Assembly: GCA_039619475.1 (NCBI GenBank)
Contig: CM077116.1
Span: 251,954,440 to 252,018,439, forward strand
Source: Icerya purchasi
Taxonomy: Eukaryota; Arthropoda; Insecta; Hemiptera; Monophlebidae
Length of the DNA stretch: 64,000 nt
Direction of reading: 5' to 3'
The notes under the pieces were generated by a model. The model did not search any database, was not told where the DNA came from, and was given only the letters and a program-made list of their open reading frames with translations. Position numbers and translations under genes: made by a program. Numbering within the stretch: position 1 is the first letter of the stretch; every line of letters starts with the position of its first letter. Positions 12,380-22,869 of the stretch are shown piece by piece.

Positions 12380-14100
12380 TGGTAAAAGCACACGCATCGT
12401 TCTCGCACACGTGTCGATCCTTCGCGATACCGTGATTTTTTTAAATTAACCAAAGTATAATATTTAAAGCACGAAACTAACCCGAGCTCCCTGTTCGCCC
12501 CTCTTTTTCCCATTTAAATGTATTTTTTAATTTTTTATTTTTCCGCGCCTAAGCATTATAAAATTAGTCTAAGTATATTTCTTATTTTCTACGGTTCCAA
12601 AAATTTTTCTTTATTCTCCGATCGTTAGAAAAGCGTACTAACAGATTACACACTTATATCTATCATAGCGTTAGCCGCCGTGAAAACATACCGTTCAATC
12701 ATGCGCACAGTATGCTCTCGATAGTTTCCCTATCGTTCATAATAATTTTTCTAAGCCTAAGTATTATAGAATTAGTCTAAGTATATTTATTATTTTTTCT
12801 CACTTACGATTATTTTTCCGTCTGTAAGTATTTATGTATGTTTCCCCAGTTCTAAAAATAAATCCTTCGATGTTTCGCCCCTCAACGAACGCGCATCGTC
12901 CGATTCCGCGCACATTCTGCTCTCAATAGTTTCCCTATCGTTCATAATAATTTTTCCAAACCTAAGTATTATTGAATTAATGCAAGTATACTTCGATGTC
13001 TCGCCCCTCAACGAAAGCACACGCATCATTCTCGCGCACGTGTCATTCGTTCGCGTTGCTACTTTTTTTTCAAAATTAGTTCAAGTATATTTTATTAGTT
13101 TTCTCATTACGATTATTTTTCAGTCCGTAAGTATTTCTGTATGTTTTCCGAGGTTTTAAAAATTAATCCGAACAAACATCCAGACTGTTGTGAAAGCACA
13201 CTAACCATTCCCGCACAGATTCTACATTATACGTTACTCTATTACCAGTTCTTCAAAAATTGATTCGAATATGTTTTTCATTTTTTTTTTCAATCCTAAA
13301 AATTTATTCTTTCTACCCCCGCCCCTTCCAGCTAAAATTACCGATCTTTCGTAATCTTTATTTATTTTATCGATTCTAAAAATTAATCAATGGTTCGCTC
13401 GAAAGCGTACCGTACATTCCCACACACATATCTTCTATCACGAATTTCCCTATTGATCATGAACATTTTTCAACGTTAGCCACAATAGAATATCACATTG
13501 ATCTCGCATACGCACCACATGCAGTTCTATATATGTTTAATTTTTTATTAACGATCTTTATTTTTTTTTTTGTACAGGTATTACTTTTTCCTACACAGTC
13601 ATGTCATCATATACACTTAACATTGTCAAAATAATTTTAACCTTTCGAGAAAGAAAAATCTCCAATCAATAAAAAATATTTATCAACATCACAATTATTT
13701 TTAATATTATTCGTTTCGCTATAAACATAATTTTTTTATTTAATAAACTCATCCGCATCATCGATCGTTTCAAGACATTATTGTTTCGAACGTCAATCCC
13801 TCTTTTCCAAGAATCGATAACCTCTGCTGGTCGTATATATCTCGTCGTCGCAACAACCATTACCTGCATGACTCGCATACCTTCAAGACCACTTGTACAT
13901 TGCTCGCACGCTATTTACCATTATTCGGTACAAGAATATTTTTCACACACCCTCACATACATATGTGCATACACTCAAAGTCCTCGATTACTTTGTTCGT
14001 ATACAAATATATTCAGCTTTCTCCGACGGAACAACATTTTCTGACGTAACATTTCCACTGCCACAACCGATTCAAAGGTAGCTAATGAGATAGACTATCG
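12380..14100. repeat. Diverged repeats related to the terminal repeats
   Basis: Imperfect copies of two blocks recur here. Block one is a Cys/Gly-codon-free GC-rich string of the type AAGCRCACGC..CGTTCYCGCRCAC near 12387, 12630, 12690, 12885, 13012, 13190 and 13403. Block two is CCTAAGTATTA..GAATTAGTCTAAGTATA near 12545, 12755, 12960 and 13080. A third similarity links 13960-14095 to 12265-12375 (ctcaaagtcct, gacggaa, aacatttccact, acaaccgatt). No coding sequence is supported. Such non-coding arrays resemble viral or transposon regulatory repeats in layout only; function is unknown. Confidence 0.65.
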
Positions 14101-14629
14101 AACGGAATCATTCAAGCGGTCAGTATTAGTTTTATGTTAAACATGTGTATTTTGTCGAATCTGTGTTCACGCATTATTAAAAAATTTACGTCAACGTTAA
14201 GGAAAATAATTTCCTACGTTTTTTCTCTTTTTTAACCGACTTCAAAAAAGGAGGAGGTATTCAATTCGACTGTATTTTTTTTTTTTTATGTGTGTTACCA
14301 CAGAACTTTCTTCTAGATGAACCGATTTTGATGATTCTTCTTTTATTTGAAAGGTGGTGTTTGTCATGTGGTCCCATTTAAATTTGATCAAGGTCCGACC
14401 GGTAGTTTTTGAGTTATCCTTAATAATGCGGGAGATTGAAGCTTTTTGGATGCTTTTCATTCATGATTGTTTTCACCGTCGGATTAGATTTTTGACTTAA
14501 AATACTATAAATTTGCCAAATTACCATGGAAATGTAGCTTTTGGTGTTTTTACCGTGGAAATATCTGTTCTTATTAAAATGTTTTAATTTAATTGAATAA
14601 AAATGCACTAAAAAGTAAAAAATAAAATT

Positions 14630-15029
14630 CTTTTTTACAAAAAATAAATACCGACTTCAAGGTTTATTATAAAAATTTAAAAATGCACTAAAAAATAAAA
14701 AATAATTACTCCCGATAAAATATATATATCAGAGTGATATAACTTAAGGTGATATCGCAATTCTTATACAACATTAACTTTTTGGAGTTGGAATTAAATT
14801 CATGTTAGGAACAATTTAATCAACATTTAATGCAGTTTTTAATTATTCCTTTGATATGAATTTGATGCCAACTCCAAAAAATTAATGTTGTATAAGAATT
14901 ACGATATCACCTTAAGTTATATCACTCTGATATATATATTTTATCGGGAGTAATTATTTTTTATTTTTTAGTGCATTTTTAAATTTTTATAATAAACCTT
15001 GAAGTCGGTATTTATTTTTTGTAAAAAAG
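14630..15029. mobile_element. Palindromic MITE-like insertion
   Basis: Arms of roughly 175 bp (14630-14805 and 14852-15029) are near-perfect reverse complements, starting cttttttacaaaaaataaat and including the string accgacttcaagg, with a loop of about 45 bases. It has no coding capacity. The string accgacttcaa also occurs just outside at 14236, followed by aaaaggaggaggt, suggesting a second related element adjoining. The target duplication is not clear. Confidence 0.75.
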
Positions 15030-15104
15030 CATTTTATTTCTCTATCATTTTTTTCTGTCTTTTATCTTTCCTTTTTCTCTTTCTTTTTCTCTGTCTTTTT
15101 TTTA

Positions 15105-16131
15105 ATGAAAAGTTTGAAAATGAACGCTAATATAGTTAACGTAAGCAGCAACTCAAAATCAATTAAGGACGCCGAATTTATTCAGAATTTATTTGGTCTT
15201 CGTCACTTCAATTATCGCAATCAGATGATGGTTATTCTTCATCATAATCAACATCTTTTGCACATAAATTCGTTGGTCCAGTATTATTGTCAGATCAGAT
15301 AGATATAGTGGAATATTTTGTAGATTTCAGCTTCCATAAGGATTCTGATTATGGTTTTCTAGTAACCGAACTAGCGATGGCGGGAGGTGTTTACATACGC
15401 TATACAAGCCAAGCAGAGCATGGTCTGCATCAAAAATGCCTCATTTACAATGCTCTTCCGTGAGTCATTACTTGAAAAACCCTTGCATATTTCCCTGTCG
15501 GAAGAAATATTCATGGCACGTGATGTATTCACAATATTGTCCGAAAATCCGAAGGCTCGCGTATATATTTTAACCACTTATGCAAAACTTATATTATGTG
15601 AACTTAACGAAAAGTCTGAATTGTTGCGTGACTTGGACTACGAACTCGTTAATATGGAGAAAGTTTTTCGAGTACCTAGTATTGATGATTTATATCAAGA
15701 ATACACTGGTATAAGCAATCTGGTAACTTGTAAGGCCCAATTATGAGAATGATATTCTTCATTGTGCGATGAAAAATGTTATGGTGATGAAGACCTGGCA
15801 CGATCACGTTATCCGTCCGCTGAAGCTTATGAACAATCTCAATATAAATGATTTAAGCCATTTATTCATTACAGCCACCAAAGAAATGATAATTACATTA
15901 TTTCCAAGTTGCATCGGGGACATTTATATATTTTCACCGGACAGATTAAAACAGGACGATACGATAAAATCATTTCTACCATACTACGATCACGAACATG
16001 ATAAAGAATATTATATCGACGGTGATACATTACGAGGGAGTACTCGAAATTGTGTCATAGTAAAAGATTGCGACGACTGTCAATATTCAATTCATACGGA
16101 TAAAAAATTCAATAAAAGGAGCGGAATTTGA
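15105..16131 (+). pseudogene. Frameshifted gene of unknown family inside the Polinton-like element
   Basis: Three frames must be combined. About 15254-15463 (no start) reads GPVLLSDQIDIVEYFVDFSF, then KDSDYGFLVTELAMAGG. 15450-15746 reads SLSEEIFMARDVFTILSEN, then YILTTYAKLILCELNEKSEL, then VPSIDDLYQEYTG. 15769-16131 begins CAMKNVMVMKTWHDHV, then FPSCIGDIYIFSPDRL, and ends near DCDDCQYSIHTDKKF. Codon composition and length suggest one real protein of about 300 or more residues broken by at least two shifts. The D.F/KELA-like start and the late H.CA..NV..(K) block recall DEDDh-type exonuclease folds, but this is only an impression. No Polinton core protein is recognised. A pyrimidine-rich tract at 15033-15101 precedes the first ATG. 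Confidence 0.5.
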
Positions 16132-16139
16132 AAGCTGGA

Positions 16140-16974
16140 GTTGTCTAGATCCTACGAAAGTTGAATATGAACATAACAATTACCTTTCAATGTACCAAAG
16201 TCAGCTGTCGCGCAGTATGTATAATATGTGAAATAAAACCATATTTTTTTCTTTTACTCGCATTTTTATTTTTATCATTTCAAAATCTTTTACATTGTTT
16301 CACATAAATTATAATGTATGTATTTATATATGTATGGAATTTTAATATGTAATAATATACATTTCCTACATTTTATTTTATTTCATGGTCATATAATTAC
16401 TTTAAAATTATTTAGATACACCGAAGATATTATAGTACCGAACACATCATTTATTATTTCATTCTATTTCAATTAATATGTTGTATGGATGAAATCGAAT
16501 CAATTTATGTAACTGTTTATTTAAATTTAAATAATCTTTTTCTTTTTCTTTTTCTTTTTTTTTTTTTTTTTATCTCTCAGCATATGCACGCGTGTATATG
16601 CTTACATATACAAGTATGAAAAAAATTATTTTTTTATTTTTTCCTCGATATGAATGGTAAATCTAGGACTTTATTTGAAAAACGGTCAAAACCTGATACA
16701 CATAGATTTCAAACTTTGATGGAAATTTCCGTAAAATGTTCAGTTTACACTTATTATCTTTAAAAAAAATTTTTTCATTATTATTCATATCGTTTAAATA
16801 GACTGATACAACAGAGAGAGAAAATAAAAAGCTAAATTTTTACACGTGAGGGAGGAAGCTGATGAAAACGTACGAATCTTATTATTTGAAATACAGATTA
16901 CGAAGGAAATTTTTATACAATGTTTCGTTCTAAGATTTTTCATTTTTTACATTTAAAATTTTTCAATTGAGTCT
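16140..16974. other. AT-rich interior of the element, no gene
   Basis: No open frame with a recognisable motif is present. A poly-pyrimidine/T tract lies near 16541-16571. The decayed coding tract ends just upstream. Confidence 0.5.
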
Positions 16975-17061
16975 AAATGGTTTTCCTATCCCAAATCGTC
17001 CATCAGTCAAGTTTCTAGGCCTAATATTTGATAAAAAACTTTCCTGGCGCTCTCACATAGC
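16975..17061 (+). pseudogene. Non-LTR RT thumb fragment
   Basis: The translation gives PSVKFLGLIFDKKLSWRSHI, the conserved (V)KYLG..D..L.W..HI block after the RT palm in Jockey/I-type elements. The fragment ends exactly where the right terminal inverted repeat begins (17062), so it probably truncated or replaced the inner end of that repeat. Confidence 0.65.
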
Positions 17062-18001
17062 TCGGTTGTGTTAGTGGAAATGTTGCATCAGAAAAATGTC
17101 ATTCCGTCAGGAATAGTTGGTTACATATGTGTATTGAATAAAGTAGTCAAGGACTTTGAGTATAAGTGTATGTTTGTGTTAGTGGGTACGTGTAGGGCAT
17201 GGTTCCGCAATAATGTATCGACTGGAATAGAAATTATAAGAATATTAAGATCCTGTTTCAACGGTTTTGAAAGTGTTTGCATGCAGCGTCACACGTAGTG
17301 ATGATTGAAGTGAGTGTGTAAAAATAAAAAAATAAAAAAAATCTTAGGCTAATTTTTAAATACTTACGCTCGGAAAAATAAAAAATATGTACGAATGGGA
17401 AAGGGGGAGAAGGGGAGTTTAGGTTAATTTCCGGTTTTAAATATTATACTTTGGCTAATTTCGGAATTTGTATACTTACGCTCGGGATTCTGAAAAAAAT
17501 CACGGTATTGTGAATGATCGAGACGTGCGCGGGAACGGCGCGTGCGCTTTCGAAGCATGCCGGGAGGGCGAGCGGGGTTTGGTTAGTTTTCAGCTTTAAA
17601 TATATTATTATACTTGGGTTAACTTCGGAATTTTTATACTGACACGCAGAATTTCGAAACATCGCGGTATCGCGAACGATCGAGAAGTGCGCGGGAACGG
17701 CGCGTGCGCTTTAGAGGTATGCTGGGAGGACGAGCGGGGCTTGGGTTACTTTCCTGCTTTAAATGTTATATCGAGGTTAATTTTTAAACGCTTCGATTTA
17801 TCGGAAATGCGGGGGAACCGTGCGGATGAATTTGGGGGAATTTTTAGGGAAATTTGGGGAAACTTGGGTGAATTTTCAACGTCTGAACAAAAAATTGGAT
17901 TACTATTTGCCTCCCTGATGAAATACATCGGTTACTTTCAGCGCGCGGAAGCAGTTTTGAGGCTGTGACGTCAGACTTCCTAGAGTCGCCATTTATTCAC
18001 T
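17062..18001 (-). repeat. Right terminal inverted repeat
   Basis: Reverse complement of 11432-12371 with two substitutions noticed. Its outer end reads, on the minus strand, AGTGAATAAATGGCGACTC. It lacks the additional AGT triplet present at the left end. Confidence 0.92.
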
Positions 18002-18007
18002 AAATAA
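18002..18007. repeat. Right target-site duplication AAATAA
   Basis: Copy of the hexamer at 11423-11428, directly outside the right end of the element. Confidence 0.65.
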
Positions 18008-18270
18008 CTCGCGGATTTTGCACCGCGACAACACACCGGCGTGCATATTTGTTTATTTAACAGTTCGTGATGGTATGGCATCGCTGTTATGTCGCAACCA
18101 CCCTATTCTGCAGACATGGCAGGCTTTTTCACATATTTCCCAAACTCAAGAGGACACTCAAAGGGGACATAACGTTTTTCAACAACAGATGTGTGATAGG
18201 GGTGAAATCGCAGAACCTGAAAAGGCGTTAGTATTTCTTAAAACTGGAAACTATAAATGTTTATAATATT
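18008..18270 (+). pseudogene. mariner transposase relic, C-terminal half
   Basis: It opens with ILHRDNTPA, the second catalytic Asp block of mariner. With one frame shift it continues to PPYSADMAGFFTYFP (third catalytic Asp), then KGT.RFSTTDV and EPEKALVFLKTGNYKC. It is the downstream continuation of the relic at 11230-11422. The last block, GDYFEDGINI, appears only at 19190-19225 after an intervening ~0.9-kb segment, so a further insertion separates the final residues. Confidence 0.7.
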
Positions 18271-19189
18271 ATGGCGTTTTAGCCATAATGGGGGATAATA
18301 GGAAATTATAATAAGTGTTGTAAGGTGATAAGTATAACCAAGAAGTTCAGGAAAATTCTCAGGTGTTGTAGTAATTATAATAATAAAATAAAAGTTCGTA
18401 TACGCAAAATATACAAATAATTTTAATATTTTTCTAGCTAATTATTTTTATAATTGTTGGCTAGTCCGTACTATCACGTAGAATAAGTTTTTTTATAAAG
18501 CATTCTTTCTATTCATTCCATTCATTCTATTCAAGATATTCATTCTAATTTTCATTTATATTTAACTCAGTCAAATTTTTTATTTTTTTCACCGAATCCG
18601 TTATAAATTCGGTAGTATTTTAAATGAATTAGTTATTTAAAAAGTATTTATGTTAAAACCAAAAGCAAGAGAAGTATATTGCTTATTTTCATCAATGCGT
18701 CGTACCGATAGTAAATAATATAGATTACATAAATTCAGACAAATACTCCGGAAATTAACGATATAGAGTCAAAGAAGATATCAACTGTACAAGATTTCGG
18801 AAGCGATCGAATAACATCAGTTAATATAACCGGGAATAATCGGCGAGGGATGCAGAATTTGGATAGTCAGATAATACAGGCTAGATAATGAAAATATTAT
18901 AATTATTCTTATGTATGGATGTATCTGTGTGCGATAAATTGAAATTTTAATTGCAACTTGTATATAAATTGTAGAATTCGTTTCCTTGAGCAGCCGCCAA
19001 AATATTTTCAAATCTTGTAGAATTATATAAATAATAGTAATAATAATTTGAAAGGTAAATACGAAATTGTGATTATTCTGTGAATTTTCCTTAGTGTGTA
19101 TCTTTGAGTTTTAGATAGAGATTTGCAGATTTTAAAGAAAACAATTTTATTACGTAACTGGTCATTTATTTGACTGGTCACGTAATAAT
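18271..19189. other. Segment inserted within the mariner relic, no gene
   Basis: AT-rich sequence between two adjacent blocks of the mariner transposase relic. It ends in a strong hairpin (arms 19148-19164 and 19171-19187, six-base loop). ataatat occurs near both borders (18268 and 19184), which may be a target duplication. No coding sequence is recognised. Confidence 0.45.
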
Positions 19190-19225
19190 ATCAAAGGGGG
19201 ACTACTTTGAAGATGGAATAAACAT
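19190..19225 (+). pseudogene. mariner transposase terminal block
   Basis: Translates as QRGDYFEDGINIV, the C-terminal signature of mariner transposases. It is displaced from the rest of the relic by the preceding segment. The minus-strand copy at 10830-10880 has the same block. Confidence 0.6.
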
Positions 19226-19499
19226 TGTGAAAATTAGGTGAATACTTTTTGAAAAAATTACAGAATCCTCGTTTATACGCTACCTCGTTAAGACACGCTT
19301 TTCTCGAGTTTCACGGACTAATGCGGAAAACGGTGAAATTCGTTTTTCTTTTTTGACCGAATACTATCCCATCTGGAAAAAGTTGAAACAAACAGGTGAC
19401 TCGCACTTGTGATGTTTCTCTTGTCAGCAAAAATCTTAGAGACACGTGAAAAATTATATTTTTCCTACGCGACTTGAGTATTACAATTACGAATTTTAA

Positions 19500-21000
19500 A
19501 CTAGTTTGTAAATACGCTCATTTACGGATATTTGAACATCTAAATTTCCAGCCTCCAAATTGGACCTTCGGAGCACCAAAAATGCAAAAGTTTAGAATAA
19601 ATAGGTTTCAAATATAGATTCACTGCTGAAATAAGCTTTTATTGTTGAATTTTCACTTGAAAATGTGTTTTAAGTATGGGTAAATTACTACAAGCAAACA
19701 CATTAAGAACATTTTTATTTTAAACATTTTAGTATCTAAGCTCTAAATTTAAGCGTCAGAAATTCTTTCATTACAAAATTTTCAGGGAGATGTGTTTTAC
19801 ATTTCTAATAATTTTGTCTTAATATTGACGCATAAATACAAAACATCGGTTTATAAGAATTGGATTTGTTTCAGTCATTACGATGTTGTTGGTTTTTTTT
19901 GTTTTTTTTTAGAAGAAAAAAAAAGTAAGTGGGCAGTCTGGAAGCAATTCGGAATAGGATCACTACAAATACAAATAAACTATTCGTATTACCGCGAAGA
20001 TTTTTTATTTTTGTTTTTAAACGCGGAACTATTAACAGTGATGATTCGAAGTTTAAAACGCAGGAAGCGTACACGAATGCAGAGTAAATGTAACTAAACA
20101 GAGAAAGAAATAGATTAATCCGCTGTTGCAAATAACTAGAGATCTGTTGTACAACATTACTACTCGACATTCCTTTGAAATAACCATTTCTTCGATGTGA
20201 AATATAAATTAGCAGACTTTTGCAGCGCATATTTAAGTGTTCTGTTAGGATAAGAAAATTCATGAAGATGATTAAAATCAATAATCAGGCAAGTGCATTA
20301 TTCATTAATATGTAGGCAGTCATATTTAAAAAATTATAGCTCTACGTCACTTAAAACATGCACTGCGATCGTGAAGCTATTAGCTTCGAAAAACACGTCA
20401 GCGTTTAATTTTAAATATATTGTTATTTTATAAAAGTGTATATGTTTATTAATTCACTTAATAAGTAATAGAAATAATGTGCTAATCAAATTTTAATATT
20501 AAAATAAATTAATTGAATTTGGGCTTTAATGCATGTTTATTATTCGTTTTTTTTTTTTTACATTCGTATTTAGTGAGTTTATTTTGAGATGTGTATCTAC
20601 GGTTTTGTTTGTATGTACTTGATCGCATTTATTGTAACTTTTTTTTTTTTTTTTTTTTGGAAGAAAGTTAAACTTGTCGTATTACACCCTATAAAGTGTA
20701 TCATTTTTTTTTTTTTTTTTTTTTTTTCCTATAATGTAATAAAATAGATTAAAAAGTTGTGATACTTCGATTCCTTAACGAAACTTGCTAGGTTTTAAAA
20801 AAAATCGAAGAAAACTAGTAATAACGAACAAAAAATTTTAAGCATTTATAAGTGTATACAATTTACGGAAATGCTGTGTGAAAAATGTGTTCAATATTAC
20901 AAATTTAGAGTTGTTACGAATTTTGTATTATGAAAATTTAAATTACATATGAGGGATCCTCAGCATATGAAACATCAAGCTTGACTTACCTGATTTAAAT
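19500..21000 (+). repeat. Dispersed non-coding repeat, copy A
   Basis: Diverged similarity in the same order and orientation to 24590-25200 and 28370-28660. Examples are the string around 19760-19850 (ttcattacaaaattttcagg, then gacgcataaatacaaaacat) against 24775-24880, and 20730-20990 (taatgtaataaaata, gaaacttgctaggttttaaa, ending cttgacttacctgattt) against 28400-28660. No long open frame is conserved between copies. Copy A has a ~0.6-kb segment (20100-20690) absent from copy B. Confidence 0.55.
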
Positions 21001-22575
21001 TGAAGTGTAGAGTGCTGTTTGCTTAAAAGGCACCTTAAATCGTTAATAAATTTAAAATGTATCTCGGCAATATTTGTATTTATCATTGGCCTGGTAGTGC
21101 AAAATTTTAGCCGCTAACACTCAGTTGTTTTTGAAGAAAAATTCCCTTTCAACTTTAGAAAAATTTACATCCTGTTAAATCGTAACGAATAATATAATAT
21201 ATAGAACATTTTTATTTCTGTAGGTCAGTGGTTAGTGTGTATGTGATGTGTATGTAGCTGTTCTGGATTAAAACTATTGTTAATCTTCTATTTATAATAC
21301 TTTTTAGCGATGTGTATTGATGTCAATTTTAAATTCGTATCTACAACGCCGTTTAACTAATTTCAAAATTATCACCTTTTCTATATGCTGCGCAGATGAT
21401 ATTGAGGCGATCTTTTGGTCGCTTCTAGAATAGAATCGCCGTTCATCTCGCTTATAATATAGCGATATATTTAGCTTACATGTATATGTATGTTATATAT
21501 TGCTCGTGTGTGTTATCATTGAAAATAGCTGCCTTTGCTGGTTTCGTTATTAGTACATTTACGAGAAATTCGGGATACATCCCGTCCGAGAATGAAAATA
21601 GATGGATATAATATCGGAGTCTTCAGTAGGCTGTGGCAATTGCTGCTATAAAGTTATTAGTACAGTTCTATTGCGCACGTCACAGCTGATATACGAGGGA
21701 ATATTGTAATTTCCCACAAAACTGACCGGCTATTTTAATTTGGGCAATTTTGTGAGAATTAATGTTCTTTCTGTCTGATCGTTCCGTTGCAGCCGTTTCT
21801 ACTTCAGTCGTCGTTAATTTCTAACTGTTCCGACATTATGTCTTTCTAGTTGGTGAATTACCGTCTCGCCGAGTGTATATGATGTCGTCCAGCAGTCACC
21901 GGTCGTAAATTTTACATAGCCAAAATTTTCTCTAGTCCGGATTATTTCGTTCTCTAAACGAATATATAAAATTTTGATTTTGTATGAAATCGTTTTTTTC
22001 TTTTATTGTTATTATTATTATTTTTTTTTTTGCCTACCATTTGTGAGAGCGCTCAGTATTCCAGTGACTGCTCGCCAGGTAGTGTATACGGGGCAAATGC
22101 TGGAAAGAGAGTAAAAAAAAGTTTACGCGTCTTTTGAACGTGTTACAAATTATTTCCTAATTCTATGCTATCAATAGAAGTGTCGAAAGTCCGAAATTAC
22201 CTGAGCGGTATTTCTTGCACCAAAGATTGCCTAAGATGAATATGGTGGAATTGGCGGATCGAGTTCAATGATTTTACTCTCTGTAACCACGCAGCTCTAT
22301 TGAATTGTTGAAGAGGTTAACTACCGATTGTAAGTTTCATTATGAGGCGATGTATCGGTTGGATTTTTGACTATTTCCTTTTGTTCTGGATACGTTTTGC
22401 CACGTTAATTTCTCATCCAAGTGCATGCTCAAGTATTTTGTGTCGCCCGTTGGTGACACCGGTTTGCAACTGTTATTTTCTTCTCGGTGTTGTTATTTTT
22501 CTTTTAGTGAAAACTACTCGCTTACATCTACATTAACCATCATTCGCTATGGTTCACATCAGGCTAGTTGATACT
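21001..22575. other. Interval without recognised gene
   Basis: No motif-bearing open frame. The part at about 21400-22130 is less AT-rich and has several CpG dinucleotides. It could be unique host sequence (intron or regulatory), but nothing specific supports a promoter or exon. Confidence 0.4.
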
Positions 22576-22579
22576 TCAT

Positions 22580-22745
22580 TTAATGATTTTTATTAGTTTT
22601 TATTAATGTCGTTAGTTGTCACAAAGTATGGCGCCTTTATGTAACTAAACTTTCATCGGATAGATCAGCTTCATTTATTAGACGAAGCAGCGGGCCTAAT
22701 ATACTTCTCTGTAGAACTTTAAAGGGTACTGGGTGTATATCAGAC
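22580..22745 (-). pseudogene. Short non-LTR RT fragment
   Basis: The minus strand reads EASDIHPVPFKVLQRSILGP, then LLRLINEADLSDES. This matches the RT block GVPQGS.LGPLLFL.YINDL with substitutions and a stop soon after. The expected FADD box is degraded (RRHTL). It is too short to place in a clade. Confidence 0.45.
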
Positions 22746-22869
22746 GCCTCATTTTCTAAAACTTAAAAGTATCTTTCTTGCAATAACAATTTAATCAGTT
22801 TATAGTAATGATAAGTTATTATTTTTTAGAGAGCTCACTGGATTTTCATTCAAAAACAATTAGAAGATA

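Larger units (their letters stand above)
11429..18001. mobile_element. 6.57-kb Polinton-like element with ~940-bp inverted repeats
   Basis: Both ends carry the same ~940-bp sequence in inverted orientation (11432-12371 and 17062-18001). The left end reads AGTAGTGAATAAATGG and the right end, on its own strand, AGTGAATAAATGG. It is flanked by AAATAA on both sides and interrupts a mariner relic. Long inverted repeats, 5'-AG ends and a 6-bp duplication are the known hallmarks of Polinton/Maverick elements. Those are usually 15-20 kb with PolB, integrase, ATPase, protease and capsid genes, none of which is recognisable here. The interior holds repeats related to the terminal repeats, a MITE-like palindrome, a decayed coding tract and an RT fragment. 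It is best read as an internally deleted derivative or as a relative that carries a different cargo. Confidence 0.65.

Noticed and set aside
11465..12410. Several open frames of 60-93 codons that recur at 17068-17968 and could be taken as conserved proteins
   Set aside because: They are identical because the whole TIR is duplicated. Overlapping frames on both strands are equally conserved and there is no protein-like motif.
12380..13520. CRISPR array
   Set aside because: The repeats are diverged, irregularly spaced and in an animal genome; no constant repeat-spacer pattern.
11429..18001. Integrated DNA virus genome
   Set aside because: No recognisable viral replication or capsid protein was found. 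The termini and duplication are better explained by a Polinton-like transposon.
18018..18266. Host 82-residue protein
   Set aside because: It contains HRDNTPA and other mariner transposase blocks in shifted frames; it is a transposase relic.
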